From the NCBI GenBank assembly GCA_963677395.2, contig OY781965.2:2046001-2110000 (forward strand): a stretch of 64,000 nucleotides of DNA, given 5' to 3'. The position numbers and the translations under genes were made by a program. This stretch comes from G963667975 sp963677395 (GTDB lineage: Bacteria > Bacteroidota > Bacteroidia > Bacteroidales > G963667975). Below, piece after piece: positions 8,775 through 17,426 of this stretch. The notes under the pieces were generated by a model. That model had not been told where the DNA came from, ran no database searches, and saw only the letters and a program-made list of their open reading frames with translations. Position 1 is the first letter of the stretch. Every line of letters starts with the position of its first letter.

Positions 8775-9246
8775 AATATTAATTGTTTCTCCAGAAATTT
8801 GTCATCTATAATATGATTGCTTTTTAATCCATAATTTTATTCTTTACTTACATATTAAATTTAAAAGCTCTCTTTTCTGTTGAACTGTCGTTTTTTACGG
8901 TTGCCGATAATTCGTTTATTGGTACACCTTTTAATCGCTAATCCATCCCCATAAAGATGGATTAGCGCAACTTATACTGTTATTAACAGTACGTAATTTG
9001 GTGTTCAAATATACTTCACTTTACAATAAATTACGAAAGAATGAGTGTTTTTTTAATATATATGATCTCCCAAAAACAAAAAGGAAACTGTTTAAAAGTC
9101 CCCCTCATTTGATAAAAAGACTTTCCCGATCCTCGGGGCTCCGTCTGATCGCTATAATTTAATAAGTTGTCATATTTAGCGTAGTCAAAATATACAAAAG
9201 GCCATCCTTTAGGGACAGCCTTTTGTATTGTAATGTGTAAAATTGG
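8775..9246. other. Intergenic region with inverted repeats
   Basis: No gene is seen. There is a perfect 12-bp stem at 8936-8947/8956-8967 (cgctaatccatc and its complement, 8-nt loop). A small palindrome, actgttattaacagt, follows at about 8977-8991. The right end holds the terminator of the S46 peptidase gene. Confidence 0.5.
9193..9228 (-). terminator. Intrinsic terminator of the S46 peptidase gene
   Basis: On the minus strand, an acaaaaggc/gccttttgt stem with a ~15-nt loop lies about 20 bp past the stop codon. It is followed by an AT-rich tail. Confidence 0.6.
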
Positions 9247-11406
9247 TTACCGTACTGCTTTGTATGTGAGTTCGTTAATAATATTTTTGGCACCGGCATA
9301 TTTGTCGATGATAAACATTACATAGCGAATGTCCACACAAATAGTGCGTTGCAGGGTGGGTTCATATGAAATATCGCCACTCATGGCTTCCCAGTTACCA
9401 TCGAATGCCAAACCTATCAGTTCGCCTTTGCCATTAATTACAGGGCTACCTGAGTTTCCTCCGGTAATATCGTTGGTGGTTAAAAAGCAAACCGGCATGG
9501 TTTCTCCTTCGCCATATAAGCCGAAATCTTTGTTTTTGTAGAGTTCTTTCAGTTTGTCAGGAACTACAAATTCCCAGTTGTTCGGATCTTCTTTTTCCAT
9601 CACACCCAGCATGGTGGTACGGAAGTCGTAATGTACGGCATCGGCTGGCATATAGTCGAGAACCTGTCCGTAGGATAAACGCATGGTTGAGTTTGCATTC
9701 GGAGCAAATTTTTTGTCAGGCTGCATTTCGCGGATACCAGCTACAAATAAACGGTTACCTTTTTGAAGCATTTCATTATTGGGGGCAACTTTTTCTTTGG
9801 TAATGTTGATGTAGTTTTCAAAAAGCATGCTTGCAAGTTGATATACAGGGTCTTTCTTGATTACTTTTGCATCAGGAGCATCGAGAATTTTTTCGAGTTT
9901 TGCCTTATCGGTGAAAAGGGTAGAAGCGTACATTTTTTCGGCAATGCGATTGTAATCTTTTTTGTTTTTGTTGATGAGTTTGATAAATTCGGCAGGTTGC
10001 TGGTCAGCAGGAACATTTTCGAAAAACATTTTTATCATCGAACGCATCAGGTGTTTGTCAACGTTTACATTGTAGTCGTTGAAGTATTTTTCGAGTGAAG
10101 CTTTTAGTGCAGCAGCGATTTTTTTGGCATCATCGGCTTTATTTTCGTCGAGAAGTTTCACCAGCGAGTTGAATCTCCAGGCTAAGCCTACCGCTTCTAC
10201 ACCACGGCCAAAACATTCGTTGAAATACCATTTGAGCTTTTCATATTTAGTCAGTGAATCATAAGCCTGAGCAATATATGAAAGAGCCATGCCATATTTT
10301 TCTTTGCGGGCAGCATCCTGATTTACCCATTGGGTAAACTGATTTTCCAGCGTAAGTTTTTTGTCATATACTTTGTTGTGTTTTAGTTGTTTATCTTGTC
10401 CGATAAAATATTTCCAATAGTTAGCAGTTTGAGCATATTTGGATGAATACTGAATACGAACAGCCGGGCTTGCATCCATGTATTGACGCATGATAGCGAG
10501 TTTTTCGCCACGAATGTTCACGATGCTCATGTTTTTTACATCCAGAGCCAGTTTAATTCCGTAAGAAGTAAGGAAACGATCAGTAGTTCCCGGATATCCC
10601 ATTGTCATAGCGTAATCGCCCTGTTTTACTCCGTTTAATGAGATCGGCAGGTAATGTTTGGGTTTGAGAGGCACGTTGTCTTTTGAGTAAGGAGCTGGTT
10701 TTCCGTCAGGACCCATGTAAACGCGGAACATCGAAAAGTCGCCGGTATGACGAGGCCACATCCAGTTATCGGTATCAGCACCAAATTTTCCGATGGATGA
10801 TGGAGGAGCACCTACCAAACGTACATCGAGGAAAATTTCATATACAAAGAGATAATATTCGTTCCCGTCGAAGAACATTTTGACTTCGGCTTTGTAATGA
10901 GTTCCTTTTACGGCATCTTCGGCAATTTTCTTTCCAACTTCGTCAGCTTTAGCTGCACGTTCTTTTTCAGTAAGATTTTTGTTGATTTCGGATAGTACCT
11001 GCTTGCTAACATCTTCTATACGAACCAGAAATTTAGCGGTTAAGCCTGGGTTTGCAAGTTCCTGCTCTTTGCTCATTGCCCAGAACCCGTATTGCAGGTA
11101 ATCATGATCTACGGTGCTGTGAGCCTGAATGTTTCCATAACCGCAATGGTGATTGGTCAGGATTAAACCTTCCGGTGAAATAATTTCGCCAGTACAACCA
11201 TTTCCAAACTGGATAATAGCATCCTTTAAGCTGGAATGATTTACACTGTAAATTTCTTCAGCAGTTAATTGCAGACCTTTTTTCTGCATATCAACATAAT
11301 TCAGCCTTTCAATAAGCAGCGGTAGCCACATTCCTTCGTCGGCACGCACCAAAGAAGTTGAAAAGGTCATTAAAAAGCCCAATAGGGCAATGGTAATTTT
11401 CCTCAT
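9247..11406 (-). CDS. S46 family dipeptidyl-peptidase, DPP7-like
   Basis: 719 residues, the usual length of the family, with a signal peptide ending near residue 22 (ATG at 11406). The serine-protease triad of clan PA is visible: NHHCGYG near residue 87, an Asp in the DNWMWPRHTGDF region near residue 225, and GNSGSP with the nucleophile near residue 652. S46 enzymes remove dipeptides from peptide N-termini in the periplasm and feed asaccharolytic Bacteroidota. The specificity position sits in LAFDGNWEAMSGD, where Gly (about residue 670) occurs. Family knowledge links Gly there to DPP7 (hydrophobic P1) and Arg to DPP11 (acidic P1). The gene appears monocistronic, with its own terminator. Confidence 0.92.
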   Translation of the reverse strand: MRKITIALLGFLMTFSTSLVRADEGMWLPLLIERLNYVDMQKKGLQLTAEEIYSVNHSSLKDAIIQFGNGCTGEIISPEGLILTNHHCGYGNIQAHSTVDHDYLQYGFWAMSKEQELANPGLTAKFLVRIEDVSKQVLSEINKNLTEKERAAKADEVGKKIAEDAVKGTHYKAEVKMFFDGNEYYLFVYEIFLDVRLVGAPPSSIGKFGADTDNWMWPRHTGDFSMFRVYMGPDGKPAPYSKDNVPLKPKHYLPISLNGVKQGDYAMTMGYPGTTDRFLTSYGIKLALDVKNMSIVNIRGEKLAIMRQYMDASPAVRIQYSSKYAQTANYWKYFIGQDKQLKHNKVYDKKLTLENQFTQWVNQDAARKEKYGMALSYIAQAYDSLTKYEKLKWYFNECFGRGVEAVGLAWRFNSLVKLLDENKADDAKKIAAALKASLEKYFNDYNVNVDKHLMRSMIKMFFENVPADQQPAEFIKLINKNKKDYNRIAEKMYASTLFTDKAKLEKILDAPDAKVIKKDPVYQLASMLFENYINITKEKVAPNNEMLQKGNRLFVAGIREMQPDKKFAPNANSTMRLSYGQVLDYMPADAVHYDFRTTMLGVMEKEDPNNWEFVVPDKLKELYKNKDFGLYGEGETMPVCFLTTNDITGGNSGSPVINGKGELIGLAFDGNWEAMSGDISYEPTLQRTICVDIRYVMFIIDKYAGAKNIINELTYKAVR

Positions 11407-11540
11407 CTGTTTTTGTATTGAATTAAATAATTGTCATTCAGGTATTATAGTACGGAACTACTGTTTTGTCTGCGTTTGTTATTTTGAACTGTAAAGAATT
11501 GAAACAGTACATTTCGTATAACGCAGGTAATAATATTTTG

Positions 11541-12632
11541 TTAAATAAATTTCTCGCCTTTATCCATCGATACATCGTGTACAAACTGACGAATCTGTTG
11601 TTCTTCACTTCGTTTACAAACCAACAGAATATCATTATCTTCCACCACTATATAGTCTTCCAGACCTTGTAAAACCACCAGCTTTTCTTTTGGAACGTGT
11701 ACCACGCATCCTTTGGAGTCGTAGGTCATCACATTTTTACCCACGATGGTATTTCCATCCGCGTTTTTTATCCGGGTTTCATATACAGAGCCCCAGGTTC
11801 CCAAATCGGACCAGCCGAAATCGGAAAGAACGGTATAAACATTGTCTGCTTTTTCCATGATGCCGTAGTCGATAGAAATGTTACGACAGACAGGATATGC
11901 ATTTGCAATAAATTCGGTTTCGCTGGAAGTATTATAAGCCGAATCACCTTCGCTAAAGATGGAGTTTACTTCGGGCAGAAATTTTTCAAAAGCCTCCAGA
12001 ATGGAGTTTAACGACCAGATGAAAATCCCGGCATTCCACAAAAAATCACCACTGTTCAGGAATTCAACAGCCATTTCATAGGCTGGTTTTTCAGTAAATG
12101 TCTTCACTTTGTGAATACGATTATCATTTGGGCAACAGTTGTTTTCGTCGAACTGAATATAGCCGTAACCGGTATTCGGATAGCTTGGTTTTATTCCCAG
12201 AGTCAGCAACCAGTTGTTGCGTTCGGCAGTTTGCATACCCGAAAGGATAATTTCCTGAAACATATCTTCTTTCAGAATGATATGATCGGAAGGAGCTACC
12301 ACCACAATCGCATTAGGATTTATCGTTTTGATTTTATGGCAAGCGTATGCAATACAAGGTGCTGTATTTCGGCGTGTTGGCTCGCATAAAATCTGATGAT
12401 CTTTAATATTAGGAAGTTGTTTTTTAACCAGGTTGCGATAAATGTCGTTCGTAACAATCAGGATATTTTCCGATTTGCAGATTTTTTGAAATCTGCGATA
12501 AGTTTGTTGTATAAGGGTTTCTCCTGTTCCCAGGATGTCGATAAATTGCTTAGGTTGAGAGGTACGGCTAACAGGCCAGAAACGGGTACCGATCCCACCT
12601 GCCATAATTACACAATAATAATTATTGTTCAT
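11541..12632 (-). CDS. manC: Mannose-1-phosphate guanylyltransferase
   Basis: 363 residues, the short single-domain form without the C-terminal isomerase domain. It makes GDP-mannose from GTP and mannose-1-phosphate. The nucleotidyltransferase signature MAGGIGTRFWPVSR with TSQPKQF is at residues 10-31. Other family motifs are EPTRRNTAP, VAPSDHII, TFTEKP, and NAGIFIW in the sugar-binding part. The ATG at 12632 has a minus-strand TATCTTTG -7 element about 40 bp upstream (12674-12681), typical for this phylum. GDP-mannose could feed the polysaccharide locus at 15-25 kb, but the genes are not in one operon. Confidence 0.93.
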   Translation of the reverse strand: MNNNYYCVIMAGGIGTRFWPVSRTSQPKQFIDILGTGETLIQQTYRRFQKICKSENILIVTNDIYRNLVKKQLPNIKDHQILCEPTRRNTAPCIAYACHKIKTINPNAIVVVAPSDHIILKEDMFQEIILSGMQTAERNNWLLTLGIKPSYPNTGYGYIQFDENNCCPNDNRIHKVKTFTEKPAYEMAVEFLNSGDFLWNAGIFIWSLNSILEAFEKFLPEVNSIFSEGDSAYNTSSETEFIANAYPVCRNISIDYGIMEKADNVYTVLSDFGWSDLGTWGSVYETRIKNADGNTIVGKNVMTYDSKGCVVHVPKEKLVVLQGLEDYIVVEDNDILLVCKRSEEQQIRQFVHDVSMDKGEKFI

Positions 12633-12830
12633 GGTATCTGTTGGTTGATAAATATTTAGCAGTTATTTGGTGACAAAGATAGGGAAAATAAAGTGGATAG
12701 TAAAGGCTTTTGTAAAAGGAGAAGAGGAGTGTATTTGTTCTTAAAAGTTATGTTAAAGTGAATTCTGAATTAATCCGGAATCAATCTGGAAAAACAACCT
12801 CTCTTTTATACAAGCAAAGTAAGTGAAAAA

Positions 12831-13433
12831 TTATGCTTTTTGCTGATCGTAGTTTTTAACAATAACTACCCTTACAAGCGGGTGGATAAAATAGATACGT
12901 TTGTTTTGTAAGCTCATACAGCGCAAACGGGTTCTGTTTTTTCCTTGTTTGATAAAAAGTCGTCCATCTTCCAGTGCAAAGGTTGTAAAATCCGGGATAT
13001 CTTTAAGATAAGGAAGTGTGCTTTTTCGATAAGAAGAAATAGCTAAGTTGAGGCTTTCAATTCTTTTTTCGGAACAAGTATCCGCTTCAAAAAACTCAAT
13101 CAGGGCATACCTGAGTTCCAGCTCAAAATAACCTTCATCAATTAGAGGCTTTGCCAGCTCGAAATAGGCTTTCTTCCATTCTATACCGTGGGGCTTAACC
13201 TTGTTTTTGTATTGCTCCCACACTACAAGGTGGGCAATTTCATGCAATAGCACTACCAAAAACGTATCATGAGGAAGTGATGAATTTACGGAAATCCGAT
13301 GGGGAGTAGTCGCATTTCCCGGACGGAAGTCACCCAGTTTGGATTTGCGATCTTTCGGAAGTTTCAATAGAAACTTGTGTTCCTGAATTAAATTTTTATA
13401 TATTTGAATATATGTTTCTTTAGGAAGCTGCAT
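12831..13433 (-). CDS. SprT-like zinc metalloprotein
   Basis: 200 residues with a HEIAH zinc-binding motif near residue 84 followed by W and PHGIEWKK, the pattern of SprT-like (Spartan-related) domains. The third zinc ligand is probably the His in KPHG. The C-terminal part (RLRCMSLQNKRIYFIHPL) is basic. SprT-like proteins are thought to be proteases or metal-binding proteins. The start at 13433 is ATG. It follows a small lipoprotein gene by 29 bp on the same strand, so the two may be co-transcribed. Confidence 0.85.
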   Translation of the reverse strand: MQLPKETYIQIYKNLIQEHKFLLKLPKDRKSKLGDFRPGNATTPHRISVNSSLPHDTFLVVLLHEIAHLVVWEQYKNKVKPHGIEWKKAYFELAKPLIDEGYFELELRYALIEFFEADTCSEKRIESLNLAISSYRKSTLPYLKDIPDFTTFALEDGRLFIKQGKNRTRLRCMSLQNKRIYFIHPLVRVVIVKNYDQQKA

Positions 13434-13462
13434 AATGTCAATTATCTGTTCTTGAGTGTGTT

Positions 13463-13618
13463 TTAAATATGTTGTGTAGATTGAAAATCAGTTTGGGTAA
13501 ACGACGGACAATCACATTTTTTGCGTCCATGCTTTGAAGTTGCACACGAATGTAAGGTTACACACAGAATAGAAATAGTGAATATTATAAAGCAAACATG
13601 GCAGAATTTACGTTTCAT
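13463..13618 (-). CDS. Small cysteine-rich lipoprotein (51 aa)
   Basis: A 51-codon frame, ATG at 13618 to TAA at 13463. It encodes a signal peptide MKRKFCHVCFIIFTISILCV, then LHSCATS (lipobox-like, Cys at residue 25), and a mature tail SKHGRKKCDCPSF. Tiny lipoproteins ending in a KKCDCP-type motif recur in Bacteroidota, as I recall, but have no assigned role. A minus-strand TACTTTTG -7 element lies at 13642-13649, about 24 bp upstream, which supports transcription from here. The mature CxC pair could bind metal or form a disulfide; this is inference. The product would be an outer-membrane or periplasmic lipoprotein. Confidence 0.7.
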   Translation of the reverse strand: MKRKFCHVCFIIFTISILCVTLHSCATSKHGRKKCDCPSFTQTDFQSTQHI

Positions 13619-13705
13619 TATTTTTTTGGTTTATCGGAGTTCAAAAGTAGTAAAACCCCCGGTATTCAAAAGCAGATTAACACTTTGTAAACGAATAAAT
13701 AGTTG

Positions 13706-14215
13706 TCAAATTATAAAACGAATAACTTTTTCAAGTGTGTCAATATTTAAAAGCTCAGCTTCGAAGATAATTTGAGCTTTGTCGTAAAATTGTTCTCTTT
13801 CGGCAAGATGATTCCGGATATAGCTTAAAATTTGTTCCGGACTCAGGCTATTGAGCAAGGGTCGTTTTTTCTTGGAAACCTTATAGCGAGAGAAGAGTCG
13901 TTCTGGACTCATTTTTAAATAAATAGTAATGCCTTGTTCGTGCATCCATTCCATGTTGTGGTTAAAGCAGGCTGTTCCGCCTCCGGTTGAAATTACTGCA
14001 TTTTTTAAATTTTCGGTGGTATGCAGAATTTGTTGTTCCATTGTACGGAAATGAGCTTCGCCGTAACGTTCAAAAAAGTCAGGAATAGATATTTTAAATT
14101 TTTCCTCAAAAAGCTGATCGGTGTCGAAAAAGTCGTATGATAAGCGCCTGGCAAGTTGTTTGCCAAGAGTAGTTTTCCCCGAATACATATAGCCGGTAAG
14201 GTAGATTTTAGCCAT
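13706..14215 (-). CDS. aroK: Shikimate kinase
   Basis: 169 residues, full length for the family. It phosphorylates shikimate with ATP in the chorismate pathway. It shows the P-loop GYMYSGKTTLGKQLA at residues 8-22, the shikimate-binding FFDTD motif, FRTMEQQIL, the STGGG loop, and the lid RYKVSKKKRPLL. A minus-strand TACCTTTG -7 element lies at 14220-14227, only 5 bp before the ATG at 14215. Transcription would then start at or next to the start codon, giving a leaderless or nearly leaderless mRNA. It lies just downstream of the terminator of the candidate RNA gene. Confidence 0.93.
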   Translation of the reverse strand: MAKIYLTGYMYSGKTTLGKQLARRLSYDFFDTDQLFEEKFKISIPDFFERYGEAHFRTMEQQILHTTENLKNAVISTGGGTACFNHNMEWMHEQGITIYLKMSPERLFSRYKVSKKKRPLLNSLSPEQILSYIRNHLAEREQFYDKAQIIFEAELLNIDTLEKVIRFII

Positions 14216-14243
14216 AGGACAAAGGTAGTTGAAAATAAACTAA

Positions 14244-14287
14244 ATAAAAAAAACGGGAACTCTTCCATTTTGAAAGGATTCCCGTTT
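14244..14287 (-). terminator. Intrinsic terminator of the candidate RNA gene
   Basis: On the minus strand, aaacgggaa (14279-14287) pairs with ttcccgttt (14251-14259), followed at once by a run of eight or more T. It stops transcription coming from the right. No protein gene lies there, which is the main reason to propose an RNA gene. The T-run lies just upstream of the aroK promoter. Confidence 0.85.
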
Positions 14288-14829
14288 CCGGCCTGTTAAA
14301 GCTTTTGGCCGATACAAACAAAAAATTTCGTTTCGCCTTTTGTTGCTTGTGCAATTAACATACATAAGATGAGAGCTACGGATTCAGAAACGAAACATTC
14401 ACTCAACTCTGTAAGGCTGCTTGGTAGAATACTTCATTTGCAGTCGGCATCCTTTACCTTTTCAGAATTTTCTTACTTTTTTGATTCAGCTTTTTCATCG
14501 GTTCTTTTTGTTTTTTCACTTGCGTGATAGGACCGCTAAGTTCCGTGATTTACCCATTTCGTTACTTTGTTGCTCCTGACCAATCGGGTTTTCCCCTGAT
14601 TTTATGTTACAACATTGATAATCATTTGGATTGAGAGGAAATTACCTCTTTTTCCCGGGTATATTGGGCCTTGCTTGTTTGGGCTTTCGCCTTTCCTTGC
14701 ATTTCGGATGCATTTTTTCGGTTTCCCGTTTACTTTGCATTCATGATTCCTTTCAGATTCATCCCTTTACTCAAATCAAGTTTTCAGATTCTTTTATGTA
14801 CATTCCCAGGTTCACTTTTTTTCTGCCTG
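14244..14829 (-). ncRNA. Candidate large structured non-coding RNA, about 590 nt
   Basis: The segment has a consensus promoter at its right end, a strong terminator at its left end and no plausible protein. It is full of local hairpins on the minus strand. GNRA-type stems include ggc-gaaa-gcc and cgg-gaaa-ccg; others are agagg/cctct, atcaggg/cccgat and ggcc/ggcc. The 9-mer tttcgtttc (in the region 14350-14400) is complemented by gaaacgaaa (about 14327-14335), a likely longer-range helix. Conserved motifs of tmRNA, RNase P RNA or 6S RNA were not found. Two tiny reading frames inside (13 codons from ATGGGTAAATCA and a Lys-rich 14-codon one) are probably incidental. The RNA class is unknown to me. 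Confidence 0.55.
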
Positions 14830-14835
14830 ATGAAA

Positions 14836-14867
14836 CAAAGATACGGTTAACCGATAGCGGAATGCAA
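14836..14867 (-). promoter_or_regulatory. Consensus Bacteroidota promoter for the RNA gene
   Basis: The -7 element TATCTTTG is read on the minus strand from 14843 to 14836. A -33 TTG lies at 14867-14865, separated by 21 nt. It matches the phylum's TTTG-N19-21-TAnnTTTG pattern. The start point would be near 14829. Confidence 0.7.
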
Positions 14868-14886
14868 GTTTTTTGATGCTTTTTGA

Positions 14887-15010
14887 TGCACAATTTATCC
14901 ACCGTACTTATTAACAAATTGTTGATAACCAGTTATGTTATAGAAGTTCAGTGTTTGCTCGGATTTCTGAAAAACTGAGCCTGAATATGGATAGGTTATG
15001 AACAGTTTGC
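14887..15010. other. AT-rich stretch with DnaA-box-like 9-mers
   Basis: TTATCCACC (14895-14903), TTATTAACA (14908-14916), the complement of TTATCAACA (14920-14928) and TTATGAACA (14996-15004) each differ from TTATCCACA at one or two bases. Three of them lie within 34 bp. The rest of 15011-15197 holds a plus-strand TACCTTTG at about 15050, a likely -7 element for the polysaccharide operon. Confidence 0.35.
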
Positions 15011-15197
15011 TCAATTTAAGAATAAATGCCTATACGCTGAAATCTTTTTTTACCTTTGTAAAAATTAACAATATATAAACTTTGCTTGTGATTTTTAATG
15101 CTTTTTCAGATGGATTTTATTTAATCCATTAAAAATAAACCTAGATGCTATTAAAATGGACTAGTGAGTTGGATTTATATCAATATTATCGTAAAGA

Positions 15198-16493
15198 ATG
15201 AAACTTAAGAATATTTCGGAGCTAATCAGATCCGAATTTGTAAAAAATGCGCTGACATTAGTATCTGGAACCACAATAGCACAGATAATAAATTTTGCAC
15301 TGTCTCCAATTTTAACCCGCCTTTATACTCTCGAAGATTTTGGGGTGTTGGCAACATTTATGGCAATAACATCAATTATAGGAGCAGTAAGTAGTTTACG
15401 TTACGAAATGGCAATTCTATTGCCTAAAGAAGAGTCTGAGTCGTATAGTGTAATTGCACTTTCATTATTGATTAACGTGATATTTGTCATAATTACAGTT
15501 GCTTCATTAGTGATTTTCTGGATTTTTGCGAAACAAACATTGACGCTTTTCTCTTCTTCATATATTTACATGCTAATACCTGTTTCTATATTTTTAACTG
15601 GTGCGGTTCAGATTTTTAGTTTTTGGTCGCTAAGGCTTAAGCAATTTAAGAAAAATGCATTAGCACGTATTGGAAATTCAACAAGTAATATGTCATTTGG
15701 ATTGTTGCTGGGGATTTTTATTCAGGGAGGAGGAATTGGACTAATATTGGCATATTTGCTATCGATGGTCGCGAATATTTTAATACTTACATTTGGTTCC
15801 TTGAAAACCGTTCAACACAATCTTGCAAAAGTTAAAATTAATCACCTTAAGCTTCGAGCAAAACAATACCAGAAATACCCATTGATAAATACTCCACACG
15901 CATTGGTAGGAGCCTTTAAAGACAGTGGGATAATTTTTCTTATCAAAGAAATGTTTGGACAAAGTATTCTTGGAAGTTATTCTTTTGCTTACAGAATACT
16001 AAGTATTCCCACAAGTGTAATTAGTAGCTCTATTTCTCAGGTTTTTTACCAGAAAGCAGCGTCAATGAAAAATGAAGGAAAGAGCATAAAGTCTTTATTG
16101 ATTTCAATTTATAAATTCACGGCATTAATCGGATTGCCATTTTTTATAGTTTTTTATTTCATAGCACCTGACGTGTTTGCATTTGTTTTTTCTGAAAAAT
16201 ATAGAGTTGCAGGAAAAATTGCCTCGTTTCTTCTGCCTTGGATATATGCAAATTTTGTTGCATCATCAGCTTCATTTCTGCCCTTGTTATATAATAAGCT
16301 CTTAGTTCCTTTTTTATTTTCAATTAGTGATATCTTTTTTCAGATTTTAGCAATATCTGTAGGGTTTTATTATAAGAACTATGTAATTGCTTTTTTATTA
16401 ATGGGTTGTATGGGGATGTTGAATACTATTATAAGCTTTTTTTGGGTTTTTTATATAGTTAATAAAACTGCTAAGTATGGATATTCTGTTTAA
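15198..16493 (+). CDS. Polysaccharide flippase (Wzx-like)
   Basis: 431 residues with about 12 hydrophobic segments. It belongs to the oligosaccharide flippase (MOP/Wzx) superfamily that moves lipid-linked sugar units across the inner membrane. The N-terminus ALTLVSGTTIAQIINFALSPILTRLYTLEDFG is typical: a short amphipathic segment, the first helix, then the RLYTxEDFG loop. A second such motif (LPFFIVFYFIAPDVFAFVFSEKY) marks the second half. The ATG is at 15198. It is the first gene of a plus-strand polysaccharide operon, and the next gene starts inside its last codons (17-bp overlap). Confidence 0.88.
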   Translation: MKLKNISELIRSEFVKNALTLVSGTTIAQIINFALSPILTRLYTLEDFGVLATFMAITSIIGAVSSLRYEMAILLPKEESESYSVIALSLLINVIFVIITVASLVIFWIFAKQTLTLFSSSYIYMLIPVSIFLTGAVQIFSFWSLRLKQFKKNALARIGNSTSNMSFGLLLGIFIQGGGIGLILAYLLSMVANILILTFGSLKTVQHNLAKVKINHLKLRAKQYQKYPLINTPHALVGAFKDSGIIFLIKEMFGQSILGSYSFAYRILSIPTSVISSSISQVFYQKAASMKNEGKSIKSLLISIYKFTALIGLPFFIVFYFIAPDVFAFVFSEKYRVAGKIASFLLPWIYANFVASSASFLPLLYNKLLVPFLFSISDIFFQILAISVGFYYKNYVIAFLLMGCMGMLNTIISFFWVFYIVNKTAKYGYSV

Positions 16494-17382
16494 TTCTTCT
16501 CTGTTTCATACTTTTGATTTTGTAAAGCTGCTTGCAAATCTCGAAGCAGGTGCATCTGTTTGGAGTTATTCTGTAGATGGAATTACTGTTTATGGGATTG
16601 AAACAAATAAACGAGGTATAAAACAACTACAAATTCTTCCGTTTGGGCTGTATATGCCTTTATTACAAAAGGATAGTTTAGATAAATTTCTTCATTATCT
16701 TGTGAAGCTGAAAAGTGAGTATGCTCATATATTAATTAATTTACCACCTTTTGCTGAATTTGACCTTTCTAATAGTTATTTAGGATTTAAGGTAGAGAAG
16801 CATACTTGTCATATACTTCAATTAAATAAGTCTTTGCCTGAAATCATATCAGCATTTAGTGATACTCGACAAAAGCATATTAAGCGATATAAGAAAAATG
16901 GATCCCTGAATATTTTTTGTACAACTGAAAAACAATATTTCCGAAAATATTATGAAGTCTATCAGGATACGTTGAAAAGATGGGGTGAAAATTACCCTGC
17001 TTATTCTTTCGAGTTGATAACATCACTTTCGGAAATTCCAAATGTTAGAATGTGGGTTGCTGAATATCAGGGCGAAATGATTTCAGGAATGATTTGCTTT
17101 TATGGTGAATCATCAGTCTTTGACTGGCTAGCAGCATCCATTATCAATGAAGATCTAAAAAAGTTATATGCTGCGGTTGCTGTTCAATATTCCGTAATTG
17201 AAGATGCTCATCAAAAAGGCTTGAATTTTGTGAATATGGGTGCAAGTGATATGTTAAAAGGTGTTCACGAGTTTAAAGATTCATGGAGTGCTATAAGTCA
17301 GAATTATTATTCATTACAATACCGTAGCTTGAGCTTTCAGATTTTAAAAAAAATACAATCGTTTTTGTTAAGGTTAACCTAG
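16477..17382 (+). CDS. FemAB/GNAT-like acyltransferase
   Basis: 301 residues. The C-terminal half shows the pattern of BioF2-like/FemAB-type GNAT proteins: a KRYKKNG basic segment, then VRMWVAEYQGEMISGMICFYGESSVFDWLAAS, and GLNFVNMGASDMLKGVHEFKDSWSA. Related proteins in polysaccharide loci are thought to attach an acyl or aminoacyl group to a sugar. The substrate cannot be read from sequence. Overlap with the flippase gene indicates translational coupling within the operon. The start is the ATG at 16477. Confidence 0.7.
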   Translation: MDILFNSSLFHTFDFVKLLANLEAGASVWSYSVDGITVYGIETNKRGIKQLQILPFGLYMPLLQKDSLDKFLHYLVKLKSEYAHILINLPPFAEFDLSNSYLGFKVEKHTCHILQLNKSLPEIISAFSDTRQKHIKRYKKNGSLNIFCTTEKQYFRKYYEVYQDTLKRWGENYPAYSFELITSLSEIPNVRMWVAEYQGEMISGMICFYGESSVFDWLAASIINEDLKKLYAAVAVQYSVIEDAHQKGLNFVNMGASDMLKGVHEFKDSWSAISQNYYSLQYRSLSFQILKKIQSFLLRLT

Positions 17383-17426
17383 AACATTATCTTTGTAAAC
17401 AATAGTCTTTTTATACTTCCTTTTTT

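Noticed and set aside
8936..8967. 12-bp perfect hairpin taken as a terminator
   Set aside because: There is no T-run on either side, and it lies upstream of the gene at 8774, so it is noted only as an inverted repeat.
14244..14829. tmRNA or RNase P RNA at this position
   Set aside because: The tmRNA tag frame and acceptor ends, and the conserved RNase P core motifs, were looked for on the minus strand and not found.
14631..14876. 81-codon plus-strand frame in the gene-free region
   Set aside because: Composition is unlike a protein (alternating Phe/Leu/Ser runs), it is antisense to the candidate RNA gene, and it has no promoter or family resemblance.
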